A DNA stretch of 39,881 nucleotides from an uncultured Bacteroidia bacterium (GTDB lineage: Bacteria; Bacteroidota; Bacteroidia; Bacteroidales; Prolixibacteraceae). Made by a program: the position numbers and the translations under genes. How positions within the stretch are numbered: the stretch's first letter is position 1; every line of letters begins with the position of its first letter. Shown in pieces: positions 31,683 through 39,881 of the stretch. Below the pieces are notes generated by a model, which did not search any database, had not been told where the DNA came from, and saw only the letters and a program-made list of their open reading frames with translations. Location of the stretch: contig CAINVV010000180.1 in assembly GCA_903854235.1 (NCBI GenBank), positions 1 through 39,881 on the forward strand. The letters are read 5' to 3'.

Positions 31683-32879
31683 TTAACATCCCCCTTTTAT
31701 TTTTGTAGTTTTTGCAACAACAGGTTCCGTTGAATTTTTTAGGGCTTCTACCAGCATCTTCATCTCTGAAGCTGCTTTCTTCCTGAAATTGTAAGTATTC
31801 ACCTCTTTTTTCCCGGCAATAGCTTCGGGATCCCCTATTTCATAAAACATTTTCTTGAAATTCGCGGGCGATTCATTTAGCAGATAATTCTCTGCTTTCC
31901 CAATATATTCTGCGGTCAAATAGCCTTTTCTTGCTGTTTGCTGATCATCTGCATAAAAGTAATTTGCTTTGTGTTTTTGATTGAGAATATTTTTCCATTG
32001 TCTTTCGTTCATTCTTTCAACCGGGATATTGATTGCAAAAGGCAAATGGAACACTTTAAAGGCTTCAGGCGTTCTTACATCAATGATATTGATTCGATAA
32101 TAGTTATTTACTATTTCGTTCGCCAGTTTATCTGCCGGAATTTCTACAGACCCAAGGTTGGCATAATTAAGCGCTTGATTTACTTTGGATTCCAGTCGGC
32201 TTTTTGCATCTGGTAGTAGGGCGGTAAATATTAATAATAAGAAGGCAACTCCAACGGCTGCCGAGTAAATGATAACTTTCCTTTTTGGTAAATTTGATTG
32301 AATGCCATTCACTCGGTTTTCAATCAATCTGGTGAGATAGAAAGAGATAAAAGCAATAGCAGTGAGTAGGAATGCAAATATAATTTTAGACATCCCAAGC
32401 TTTTCGTTCATCAACACCGGACCCCATGCCTCAGCCAGGTATATTTTGTTGAGTAGTGGATAGCCTTCTGCAAATGCCAGCACTCCGAGTCCTGAACCGA
32501 AGACAAAGGCCAATCCGTCGAGTTTGCCTATTGCCGCAGCACATACACTCGTTCCTGGGCAAAAGCCCCCGATAATGAATCCCAGACCCATGATAGCACC
32601 GCCAATAAGGGCTGACCATAGAAAGGTCGGATTCACATATATCAGGCTCAAATCTAGTATTCCAATCTGTCCAAACAACAGAACTCCGATCATTGCCGTT
32701 ATTCCGGCAGTGAAGAACACTTTGAGCACGGTAAAATCATAGCCGTAAAACAGTCCTACCAATTTCTTGGTAGAGGAAAATCCCGCCTGTTCAAGCACAA
32801 ATCCAAATCCGATACCTGCCAAAAGGGCAATTATCAGATTGAATTCATTACTAAAGACAAAAGGTACTAATGGTCCCAT
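31683..32879 (-). CDS. YeeE/YedE channel fused to a cysteine-less rhodanese domain
   Basis: The protein begins at the ATG 32877-32879, 5 bases past the upstream stop; a TTG 18 bases earlier overlaps that gene. It has 398 residues. Residues 1-215 hold several helices with the YeeE (TsuA-type) motif GGFCPGTSVCAA, which in characterised homologues passes thiosulfate. A linker leads to a rhodanese domain (about 250-345) with NIIDVRTPEAF and INIPVERM, but the catalytic loop reads YADDQQTARK with no Cys. It may bind rather than transfer sulfur. It is the last gene of the octaheme cytochrome operon. Confidence 0.88.
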   Translation of the reverse strand: MGPLVPFVFSNEFNLIIALLAGIGFGFVLEQAGFSSTKKLVGLFYGYDFTVLKVFFTAGITAMIGVLLFGQIGILDLSLIYVNPTFLWSALIGGAIMGLGFIIGGFCPGTSVCAAAIGKLDGLAFVFGSGLGVLAFAEGYPLLNKIYLAEAWGPVLMNEKLGMSKIIFAFLLTAIAFISFYLTRLIENRVNGIQSNLPKRKVIIYSAAVGVAFLLLIFTALLPDAKSRLESKVNQALNYANLGSVEIPADKLANEIVNNYYRINIIDVRTPEAFKVFHLPFAINIPVERMNERQWKNILNQKHKANYFYADDQQTARKGYLTAEYIGKAENYLLNESPANFKKMFYEIGDPEAIAGKKEVNTYNFRKKAASEMKMLVEALKNSTEPVVAKTTKIKGGC

Positions 32880-32884
32880 AGCAT

Positions 32885-33406
32885 TTATTTTAACCAAAGT
32901 TTTCTAAAAAAATAAGCAAAAGCATATCCGGATCCAAAAATGGCAAACATGGTGATGATCCCTCCGAAGGACATGACTGCCATACCGCTTAAAGCGGCAC
33001 CGCTGGTACATCCACGCCCCAGTTGTGAACCAAGGCCGAACAATGCCCCGCCAATAATGGCAGTAACAATTCGTGTCCCGTTGGTAACATTGGGACCACG
33101 CTCAAGTTTAATCCCTACTCGATTTGAGATTACTCCCGAGAGGAATGCCCCGATGATCACTCCTATAACTTCAAAAACAAGCCAATCCTGCAATGGACCA
33201 TGAGGGTGCTCTTCATTGTAAGTTTTGATAAACTGTGTATTTTCTGAATGCACAGGAGCAACTTTAACCACAGTGGAAAGAACAATGCTCTTAACTGCAC
33301 CACTTGCACCCAAACCACGCCCTGTGATGTAAATTGTGGTAAGCAAAACCAGGCCAAGTAAGAATCCTGCCAAATACGGATTCATGTATTTCTGTGATTT
33401 CATCAT
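32885..33406 (-). CDS. YeeE/YedE-family sulfur-compound transporter half
   Basis: A 173-residue membrane protein with about four helices and the conserved GSQLGRGCTSGAALSGMA (about 127-144), whose Cys is thought to relay thiosulfate in TsuA-type transporters. With the next gene, which carries the second Cys motif, it would make a split version of the channel. Its start overlaps the end of the cytochrome b gene by 4 bases. By homology the cargo is thiosulfate or a related sulfur species; the direction is not known. Confidence 0.88.
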   Translation of the reverse strand: MMKSQKYMNPYLAGFLLGLVLLTTIYITGRGLGASGAVKSIVLSTVVKVAPVHSENTQFIKTYNEEHPHGPLQDWLVFEVIGVIIGAFLSGVISNRVGIKLERGPNVTNGTRIVTAIIGGALFGLGSQLGRGCTSGAALSGMAVMSFGGIITMFAIFGSGYAFAYFFRKLWLK

Positions 33407-34044
33407 TTTTCTTTGTTCTTATCATGAATTTCTACTTCCTCATCATCAAACTCCTCATAACCAGTAATCATGGCATTGATATTGGATGTTGGCGTTTTTC
33501 CTGTGGTGGTCATGTAAACGTGAACGACCAGAAAAATCATTAGGAGAATGGCACCCATGGTGTGCCAGAATGCAATACTGGCCAAGGGATAATCTTCGAT
33601 AACGATCAAATTGTTTTGATCGAATGTTTTATAAAGCATGTACAGGATTCCTGATAGAATGGTCAAGGGGACCAGAACCAATTTAAATCCTAGATAGACG
33701 ATACGTTGTAACGGATTTAATTTACTTAATTCAGACTTTTCGGTGGGATGATGACCTCCTTTGAATATTCCAGAGAGGTAGTAGAAGATTTGTTCCTTTA
33801 ATTTTTGAGTAGTAGGAATATATTGCCGCCATTCTCCGGTAGTGATGTGCCAAAAGATGGCTAGGATGATCAGCCCGATCAACAACCATGAAGCAGTTCG
33901 ATGAAACTCAGCGGCTTTTTCGAATCCAAAAATAGTGTATGCACCATGCACCTCAAAACCGGTCAGCGCCAAAAAGATGATTAATGAAGCCTGTGACCAG
34001 TGCCAGAAGCGTTCAAAACCTTTGTATATATATACTTTTCGCAT
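33403..34044 (-). CDS. Cytochrome b561-type membrane subunit
   Basis: A 213-residue, four-helix dihaem-type cytochrome b that would oxidise quinol and pass electrons to the octaheme cytochrome encoded before it. Candidate haem histidines lie in FERFWHWSQ (His15), AAEFHRTASW, IFWHITTGEWRQY and IAFWHTMGAILLMIFLVVHVY. It resembles the cytochrome b of thiosulfate reductase and Ni-Fe hydrogenases. An acidic tail (EEFDDEEVE) is cytosolic by prediction. The gene follows the octaheme cytochrome by 50 bases and overlaps the YeeE gene by an ATGA. Confidence 0.9.
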   Translation of the reverse strand: MRKVYIYKGFERFWHWSQASLIIFLALTGFEVHGAYTIFGFEKAAEFHRTASWLLIGLIILAIFWHITTGEWRQYIPTTQKLKEQIFYYLSGIFKGGHHPTEKSELSKLNPLQRIVYLGFKLVLVPLTILSGILYMLYKTFDQNNLIVIEDYPLASIAFWHTMGAILLMIFLVVHVYMTTTGKTPTSNINAMITGYEEFDDEEVEIHDKNKEK

Positions 34045-34094
34045 TTTGTTTAGTATCTTTTGATATAAATCACAGATTGAAATCCTTTTAAAAA

Positions 34095-35699
34095 CTACTC
34101 TTCCGGTTTGTCCTCATCATAGCTGATGATTTGTTTTTCATATTTGTTTCTATAGATATTGCTTAAAACACGTACAGTGGCATGACCAAAGACCGCTAGC
34201 AGCGTCAAAATAAACATCCAGTAACCAATACTGTCCTGAGTTGTGTTTGAATCACGGCCTGGCAAATAAAATCCGGTCAGTTTGGCCAGTCTGCCATTCT
34301 GCCTTGTGTGACATTCGGCACAACCAACTGCCTGTTCCTTTGGCGATACCATATGATTAACAGGCCAGTACATGATGGTTTCGACAAAGCCATATTGACC
34401 ACTATAAGCAAGACCTGATTCTTTCATGCCGGCAGCAACTGCTTCATTCCATTTAAAATCCTTCCAAAATGCGCTGTCGCCTTCTGCCTCTCCATAAAGT
34501 TTAGGTTGGACCAGCCGGTTGTATTTCTTGTCATAGATCTGGTCTCCCACATGAATCTTAACAGGAATTATTTTGGAGGAATGATCGTGATAAGATCCAT
34601 TTAGGGTGTTCATTTTCACCGGGATGGATTGAATGGTGTCGCCTAAGATATAATGATCGGCAGTGCCATTAAACCAGATATAGTCAGGTTTAACATTTCG
34701 TTTCCAGACAAAGGAGCCTTTTATCGACATATAAGTATGATTTCCGAGGGAATCCTCTTCTTCATAAGGCTTGCCATCCCTGAGTTTTCCTGCATCGGAC
34801 CATTTCCAAGACATTTTTGTAGAGTTAACCTTGGCATACAAAGGGATATGACAAGTCTGACAAGAAACTCTTGATCCGTGCCTGTTCAGCACTTCACTGA
34901 GATGCGGAGTGGCAGTATGGCACTGCTCGCAGGTAGAACGATTTGAATTATCCGAAGATACGGAGTATAACTTGCCAAGAATGTTGTGGTTTTTGGCGGT
35001 ATGGCAGGCTATACACTCAAGATTCATTCCGTTCGCACCCATGTGCACATCTACTTCGCGGTTGCACGAGTTTAAGGCAACATCCAGGTCTCCGTGTTTG
35101 ACATTATTTCCACCTCCTCCGAATGAATGACATGATCCGCAATTGCTTTTTCGTGGAGAACCAACACTCAGCGCGACATTTTCGAGGTTTACCGTCCGAT
35201 CAGGATAGCCTGCCATGGAAGCTCCTTTCAGATACTCGTCGCTGTTGTCGTGACAAACCATGCAATCCACATTACGCGCATTGTTAAAATCGAAGTGGCT
35301 GCTTGTCATTCCATAGCCAATGTGGCATTTTGCACAGGATTTTTGATTGGAATTTGTGCCGAGGCAGAAGTTGTTCATTACATTTTTCTTTCCGGCAGAA
35401 GAGACACCACGCCCTTCAACATATGTTGTCCGTTCCCAATTCCAATGAGATGAGGCCATAACCTCTTTATGCGTTTCCGTGTGGCAGGAAAGACAAGCTT
35501 CCGTGACCTCCTGAGGAGTATTAAATTTCTTTTGCAGGGCCGGGAGTTTGTTGTGATTGACTGAAGGAACATCCTTCAAGGCGTATTTGTGCTTGAGTTC
35601 TTCGAGTTTCAGGTTGTATTGGTCTTCCTTGTGAAGCACATTCACCAATATGAGTGTTACAATGACAACTAGCGTTACAAGGAACAGATTCCTGATCAT
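34095..35699 (-). CDS. Octaheme c-type cytochrome, tetrathionate reductase family
   Basis: A 534-residue envelope protein with exactly eight CxxCH sites: Cys69, 122, 146, 187, 229, 257, 280 and 460 begin them. An N-terminal hydrophobic anchor (about 4-22) and a C-terminal helix (about 492-515) would fix it to the membrane, facing outward. The layout, with one isolated C-terminal haem site, agrees with the tetrathionate-reductase-type octaheme family (Shewanella OTR), which reduces tetrathionate in vitro and also nitrite and hydroxylamine. The neighbouring cytochrome b and YeeE genes favour a sulfur oxyanion. It is the first gene of its operon. Confidence 0.9.
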   Translation of the reverse strand: MIRNLFLVTLVVIVTLILVNVLHKEDQYNLKLEELKHKYALKDVPSVNHNKLPALQKKFNTPQEVTEACLSCHTETHKEVMASSHWNWERTTYVEGRGVSSAGKKNVMNNFCLGTNSNQKSCAKCHIGYGMTSSHFDFNNARNVDCMVCHDNSDEYLKGASMAGYPDRTVNLENVALSVGSPRKSNCGSCHSFGGGGNNVKHGDLDVALNSCNREVDVHMGANGMNLECIACHTAKNHNILGKLYSVSSDNSNRSTCEQCHTATPHLSEVLNRHGSRVSCQTCHIPLYAKVNSTKMSWKWSDAGKLRDGKPYEEEDSLGNHTYMSIKGSFVWKRNVKPDYIWFNGTADHYILGDTIQSIPVKMNTLNGSYHDHSSKIIPVKIHVGDQIYDKKYNRLVQPKLYGEAEGDSAFWKDFKWNEAVAAGMKESGLAYSGQYGFVETIMYWPVNHMVSPKEQAVGCAECHTRQNGRLAKLTGFYLPGRDSNTTQDSIGYWMFILTLLAVFGHATVRVLSNIYRNKYEKQIISYDEDKPEE

Positions 35700-35718
35700 A
35701 GCATTTTAATCATTATAT

Positions 35719-35753
35719 TATGAGCATATGCCCATAAATCGAATGCAAATATA
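35719..35753 (-). promoter_or_regulatory. Promoter of the octaheme operon with a DUF134-type palindrome
   Basis: TATATTTG on the minus strand (35753-35746) is an exact -7 element, predicting a start near 35739. TATGAGCATATGCCCATA (35719-35736) lies just downstream of it and differs at one base from the perfect palindrome at 30615-30632. Binding there would block initiation or clearance. No good TTG is seen at the expected -33 distance. Confidence 0.65.
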
Positions 35754-36194
35754 ATAATATATCGTTAGGTGTTAGAAAAATTGGGGAAATTGGAAATATT
35801 TTATATTAGCTGTTTTTGAGTCCTTATCACACGAGTATAATTGATTGAATAATAACACAGTAGAATTACTTTTTTGCAATTAGAATTGGAGAAAAAGTAA
35901 GAATTTCGGATACTTTGGTCTAACAGGTTATTCACTTTTAGGGTTGGAGTTTCTCAGGTTGGAGCAAAATTATCGTTACCGTTTCGATAATGATTTCTTT
36001 CGGATGTTTGAAGGTGTATTCCTTCAATTTCTTGAAGATTTATTGGATGGATCAGATAACCTAATTTGTAAAGATTATTTCACAAAAAAAAGATACCTGG
36101 ATTTCGACCCTCGTTTGGGAGTAGAAATAACTCATAGACAATATGAAATTTTATCCGTCAATTTCCTGTATTTTTACGAAAAAATATAATCTGA
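35754..36194. other. Intergenic region, AT-rich, possible remnant frame
   Basis: About 440 bases upstream of the TlpA-like gene. A frame without an ATG near its beginning runs from 35884 to 36189, with an internal ATG at 36004 giving 61 residues (MFEGVFLQFLEDLLDGSDNL...). It is followed by only 5 bases before the next ATG. The composition looks coding-like but I recognise no domain. It may be a gene remnant or a small real gene; I leave it uncalled. No RNA gene or terminator is evident. Confidence 0.35.
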
Positions 36195-37430
36195 ATGAAC
36201 TATTTTAACTGGTCCAGTATTGTTGCATTCCTTTTTTTTTCGGGGAGTATTGTTTCTTGTCAACCTTCTACCAAACCACTTCAGCAAGGACTTTGGCGGG
36301 GTGGTTTCACGGTAGGTGAGAATGAAATCCCTTTCCTGTTTGAAGCAGTTGGTCAGACGGCTGAACTTTCCTCTGTCTTCCTGATCAATGGCTCCGACAG
36401 GTTTCAGCTAAAAAATGTCAGTTATAAAAATGACTCGGTTTTCATCCCCATCGATCTCTACGATGCTGTTTTGCAAGCGAAAATGTTGGATCATGCCATT
36501 CAGGGAAGACTCGTAAAATCGGGAACAGCTCCTGACAAGGGCATCCCATTTACGGCAAAATACGGACTGGCACCCAGGTTTGCCGTTAAGCCTGAAAAGC
36601 CTGCTGTCTCACTCAATGGGACCTGGGACATTGTCATTGGAACCGGTGAAAGTGCAGAAAAAACCGTTGGCAATTTCGACCAGAAAGAGGCACTTTTAAC
36701 AGGCTCTATCCTTACCACTACCGGCGATTACCGGTTTTTGGAGGGGGATGTCTATGGAAAGAAGTTTGAAATGTCGACATTTGGCGGTTCTACACCCTAT
36801 CTGGTTAAAGGAGAGTTTAGTTCAGATTCCATCTTTACCGGCGAATTCATTACACCCCGGAGCAAACAACCGATGGAAGGAAGGCGGAATGCAACTGCGA
36901 ACCTGCCGGACGCCTATCAGGTCACACACTTGAAGGATGGTTTCACTACCATTGATTTTACTTTCCCCAACCTCGAGGGTCAAAAGATCTCCCTAAACGA
37001 TGCCAAATACAAAGGGAAAGTCGTCGTAGTGACGATTCTGGGCAGCTGGTGCCCGAACTGTCTGGATGAAAATGCTTTTTTGGCCGGTTGGTACAAGGAA
37101 AACAGCAAACGGGGGGTCGAAATCATCGGTTTGGGATTTGAACGAAAGAATGATTTTGAGTTTGCCAAAAAAACTTTGGGCAATCTGAAGAACCGCTTAA
37201 ACATTGGTTACGAAATTCTTTTTGCGGGCCAGTCGGGCAAGGACAATGCCTCAAAAGCCTTGCCGCAGCTGAATGGCATTGCCTCCTTTCCTACCACTAT
37301 TTTCATAGATAAGAAGGGAAATGTAAGGAAGGTCCATTCCGGATTCAATGGTCCGGCCACGGGTAAATTTTACGACGAATTTAAAACAGAATTCAATGGA
37401 TTGATCGATCAACTGGTGGCAGAGAAATAG
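36195..37430 (+). CDS. TlpA/ResA-like thioredoxin lipoprotein
   Basis: A 411-residue exported protein. The signal ends in a lipobox (SIVSCQ, Cys22). Residues about 30-245 form a beta-rich domain of unknown family. The AhpC/TlpA-type thioredoxin domain follows (about 255-405), with GSWCPNC (Cys286, Cys289) and SFPTTIFIDKKGNV. Such envelope thioredoxins reduce disulfides or apocytochrome c. A link to maturation of the octaheme cytochrome is possible but not shown, since the genes are divergent and 495 bases apart. A terminator shared with the next gene follows. Confidence 0.9.
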   Translation: MNYFNWSSIVAFLFFSGSIVSCQPSTKPLQQGLWRGGFTVGENEIPFLFEAVGQTAELSSVFLINGSDRFQLKNVSYKNDSVFIPIDLYDAVLQAKMLDHAIQGRLVKSGTAPDKGIPFTAKYGLAPRFAVKPEKPAVSLNGTWDIVIGTGESAEKTVGNFDQKEALLTGSILTTTGDYRFLEGDVYGKKFEMSTFGGSTPYLVKGEFSSDSIFTGEFITPRSKQPMEGRRNATANLPDAYQVTHLKDGFTTIDFTFPNLEGQKISLNDAKYKGKVVVVTILGSWCPNCLDENAFLAGWYKENSKRGVEIIGLGFERKNDFEFAKKTLGNLKNRLNIGYEILFAGQSGKDNASKALPQLNGIASFPTTIFIDKKGNVRKVHSGFNGPATGKFYDEFKTEFNGLIDQLVAEK

Positions 37431-37457
37431 TTAGTGAATCAGGTTTCACAAAAGAAG

Positions 37458-37492
37458 AAAGGGGACACATCAGCTTTTTGATGGTCCCCTTT
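37458..37492. terminator. Bidirectional terminator between convergent genes
   Basis: The outer stem AAAGGGGAC/GTCCCCTTT (37458-37466 with 37484-37492) is extended inside by CATC/GATG around a T-rich loop. It lies 28 bases past the TlpA-like stop and about 50 past the peptidase stop on the other strand. Confidence 0.8.
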
Positions 37493-37542
37493 CCTTTTAT
37501 GACAGATTTTGCAGTTCGTATTCAAAGTCTATTACTTCATGG

Positions 37543-39702
37543 CTATTTTTTTAGCTGAAAGTCAGGATGTCCGCATTGCCACATGGCAAAGGCAAACTGG
37601 TCGGCAAAATTTCCAAAGGTGACCGATTTGTCTTCCGTGAAGTGACCATTGTCGTAGTTCACCTTCATGATAACAGGTTTTCCCGAGGTGGTGGAATTCT
37701 GAAGTGCAGCAGCAAATTTCCCGGGCTCCCAGGCGATCACCCTAGGGTCGTTCCAGCCACCAATGCAAATCACGGCAGGGTATTTGGTTCCTTTTTTTAC
37801 ATGGGATACTCCATCCATTTCATAGAGGGCCTTGCATTCGATGCTGTCCTTTACAGTTCCAAATTCGGGAATGTTGGCGGGTCCGTTCGGTGCAGTTTCC
37901 ATTCGCATGGCATTTGCGCAACCCACGTTGCAGATGGCGGCAGCGTAAAGGTCGGGCCTTTCCGTGATGGCCCTGGATATCAATACCCCGCCGGCACTGG
38001 TGCCTGTTCCTGCCAGTTTACCGGCAGAGGTAAATCCTTTCTGAATCAGGTATTCGGCACAACTGTTGAAATCTTTCCAGGTATTGGGTTTGGTGGTTTT
38101 GTAGCCGGCCTTGTACCAGCTTTCTCCCTTTTCGCTGCCTCCCCTGACGTGGGGAATGGCAACTACGATGCCCTTGATGGCCAATGAATTTTCCATGTAG
38201 TTGAAATAGGGGGTCATGCTGCTGCCATAGGCGCCATAGCTGTCCATCAGGCAGGCATTTTTGCCATTCAGTACCGTTCCCTTTTTGTAGAGGATGGAGA
38301 GTGGGATCATCACGCCATCGTGGCCTTTTACCTCTACCTCTTCCACTACCAGATCCTTGTAGGCAGCGGGGTAAACGGGCGGTTTGTTGAAGGTACTTGG
38401 CGTGAACTGATCGTTGACCGCATTGAGGTTGTATTCGGTGTAGGGCTTGTTCCAGGAGGTGATTCCGGCGTTGCAGTTGTTGGTTTTGTTGTCGAGGCAA
38501 AAGACATAGCCTGCCCCTGTGTAGGGAAGTTTGATCTCAGTGGTATTTTTTGTGGAAAAATTGTACTTGTAGATGTGGTTGTTGATACCGTCACTGTAGG
38601 TAAGCAACAGGTAATCCCGGCAATGGGAAATCGACTCGAGGGTTTGGTCCTTCTTTTCGGCGGCTATGACATCGGCATTCTTCCAGTTCGGATTGGGGAG
38701 TGTGGTATGAATCAGCTGGTAGTTTTTTGCGTGGTCGTAGGTGATGGCATAGATGTCGTTGTTGATGATTTCCATTCCCCTGACCAGTTTGTCCTCCGGT
38801 TTGCACAGGACCTTCCAGTCAATCTTTCCGGAATTGAACTGGCCGATGGGTGCGAAATAGGTGAACATTTCGCTCCTGACATTGGAGAGATTGGCGAAAA
38901 TATAGGCTTTGGAATCCTTGCTAACGGCGACAAATGGAAGGTCGTTGGCCTTGATCTCCAGTTTTGGATAGCTTTCATTGCTGAAAAAATCGATATCATT
39001 TTTGACCTCATCGCCCAGCTTGTGCAATTTGGTTTTGGTATTCAGTTCGAATTCAGGACTGGTATTATCACCCGTTTTTTGGGAGAAATAGGTAAACGAA
39101 TTGTTGTCGAAGGTCCAGCTGATGGGTCCAAACCAGCTTGGATAGATGGTCTCATCCAAAAATGTTCTGGTGTCGACGTTCAGCACCTTGATGGTAGAAA
39201 TTTCGGCACCGGCCTCTGCATAGCCAATGGCAACTTTTTTCCCGTCGTAACTCGGCAAAGTACTTTGAATGGAGAGTTTCTTGCCCTTGATAAAGGCAGA
39301 GGGGTCAAATAGGAGTATCTCTTTGCCTTCATAGCCTTCACGGTAGTAGAATTTGCTTACATCCTCGCCAGGCATTGTTTTGCGGTAGAAGATTCTTCCT
39401 CCTTCATACACCCTGCCATTGATTCTTGGAGGCTGCAATTTATCCAGCATTTTCCATTCTGCCACCAGTTCATCCCTGCCGGAAATATTGCTTAAAATGG
39501 CATTGCTGAAATCGGCCTGTTGTTTGAACCAGCCTACGACCTGTGGATCTTTGAAATTCTCCAGCCATCGGTAGGGATCGGTATAGGTAACGCCAAAATA
39601 GGTGTCTTTGGCATCGACTGTTTTCGTTGCCGGATAGTTGAATTGGGCCTGGGTGGTTCCAACACAAAGAACAGTAAAAATGAAGAGGTATAGTTTTTTC
39701 AT
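37543..39702 (-). CDS. Prolyl oligopeptidase (S9A family), exported
   Basis: A 719-residue serine peptidase that cleaves short peptides after proline. The ATG at 39700-39702 gives a clean signal peptide (MKKLYLFIFTVLCVGTTQA). The earlier in-frame ATG adds 23 residues before it and is less likely. YRWLENFKDPQVVGWFKQQ is the usual S9A N-terminal block, the seven-bladed propeller spans about 75-430, and the hydrolase domain holds Ser569 in GTSAGG, Asp in WNDPRV and His in NGHF. The triad is complete. With the DPPIV-like enzyme at 5701 it points to a peptide-consuming lifestyle. Confidence 0.93.
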   Translation of the reverse strand: MKKLYLFIFTVLCVGTTQAQFNYPATKTVDAKDTYFGVTYTDPYRWLENFKDPQVVGWFKQQADFSNAILSNISGRDELVAEWKMLDKLQPPRINGRVYEGGRIFYRKTMPGEDVSKFYYREGYEGKEILLFDPSAFIKGKKLSIQSTLPSYDGKKVAIGYAEAGAEISTIKVLNVDTRTFLDETIYPSWFGPISWTFDNNSFTYFSQKTGDNTSPEFELNTKTKLHKLGDEVKNDIDFFSNESYPKLEIKANDLPFVAVSKDSKAYIFANLSNVRSEMFTYFAPIGQFNSGKIDWKVLCKPEDKLVRGMEIINNDIYAITYDHAKNYQLIHTTLPNPNWKNADVIAAEKKDQTLESISHCRDYLLLTYSDGINNHIYKYNFSTKNTTEIKLPYTGAGYVFCLDNKTNNCNAGITSWNKPYTEYNLNAVNDQFTPSTFNKPPVYPAAYKDLVVEEVEVKGHDGVMIPLSILYKKGTVLNGKNACLMDSYGAYGSSMTPYFNYMENSLAIKGIVVAIPHVRGGSEKGESWYKAGYKTTKPNTWKDFNSCAEYLIQKGFTSAGKLAGTGTSAGGVLISRAITERPDLYAAAICNVGCANAMRMETAPNGPANIPEFGTVKDSIECKALYEMDGVSHVKKGTKYPAVICIGGWNDPRVIAWEPGKFAAALQNSTTSGKPVIMKVNYDNGHFTEDKSVTFGNFADQFAFAMWQCGHPDFQLKK

Positions 39703-39854
39703 GGGGATTAATTGGTTAATAGGTTTACAATGGAAATTTTTATAAACTGATATTTCACCCGGGAAAAACATTTTTCCAGAGAATAAATATGCAATTTATA
39801 CGAACAAACTGAAAAAGAGATACAAAATAGTTGGCTCTCATGTTAGGAATTCAA

Positions 39855-39881
39855 ATCCGTACAATCCGTGTATTCCGCGTA
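39855..39881. repeat. Three 9-bp units at the right window edge
   Basis: ATCCGTACA, ATCCGTGTA and TTCCGCGTA are contiguous and end at the window edge, so the array may continue. ATCCGTGTA-type arrays are common in intergenic DNA of Bacteroidota. No gene is visible in 39703-39881. Confidence 0.5.

Noticed and set aside
36004-36189. A 61-codon frame before the TlpA-like gene
   Set aside because: There is no domain, no ribosome site and no recognisable homologue; it could be a remnant. It is recorded in the intergenic entry only.
38320-39312. A 330-codon plus-strand open frame
   Set aside because: It lies wholly antisense to the prolyl oligopeptidase gene, which has a complete catalytic triad. 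The antisense product has no recognisable domain.

Overview
The window comes from a Bacteroidota chromosome. The evidence is several exact TAnnTTTG (-7) promoter elements, the cluster thrS-infC-rpmI-rplT, a DUF4492-cydAB locus, lipoprotein signal peptides, and the GH78/GH3 and S9 peptidase repertoire. I cannot name the genus.

Layout. 1-1611: an ABC-2 exporter (permease cut by the window edge). 2008-5319: a translation operon, thrS-infC-rpmI-rplT, with a clear promoter and terminator; infC appears to start at AUA. 5701-8319: a dipeptidyl-peptidase IV and tRNA-Leu(CAG). 8335-14325: a GH3 beta-glucosidase and a GH78 alpha-L-rhamnosidase for rhamnose-containing glycans. 14546-19812 (minus strand): a DUF134 regulator, a NifX-like protein, DUF4492, cydA, cydB, an unlisted 35-residue CydX-like protein, and then a small membrane protein, a thioredoxin lipoprotein and a DUF2892 protein. 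19865-22532: a truncated and frameshifted chrA, and two unknown lipoprotein genes.

22723-35736 is a sulfur-redox island. On the plus strand, divergent from a Crp/Fnr regulator, lie a thioredoxin-like protein, a membrane thioredoxin, a CoA-disulfide-reductase-like flavoprotein with three rhodanese domains, an SQR-like flavoprotein, a NapH-like 2x[4Fe-4S] membrane protein, a methyltransferase and a DUF1847 protein. A second DUF134/NifX-like pair lies opposite these genes. It is divergent from a small membrane protein and a peroxiredoxin-like protein that has lost its peroxidatic cysteine. Finally an octaheme cytochrome c (tetrathionate-reductase family), a cytochrome b, and two YeeE/YedE channels (one fused to a cysteine-less rhodanese domain) form a tight minus-strand operon.

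The most interesting signal is a shared palindrome, TATGARC-N4-GYTCA. It lies in front of DUF134 copy 1 (inside its promoter), between DUF134 copy 2 and the peroxiredoxin-like unit, and over the predicted start of the octaheme cytochrome operon. I propose that it is the DUF134 (UPF0251) operator, linking cytochrome bd to sulfur-oxyanion and persulfide metabolism. This is inference. 36195-39702 holds a TlpA-like lipoprotein and a prolyl oligopeptidase, which are convergent across a shared terminator.
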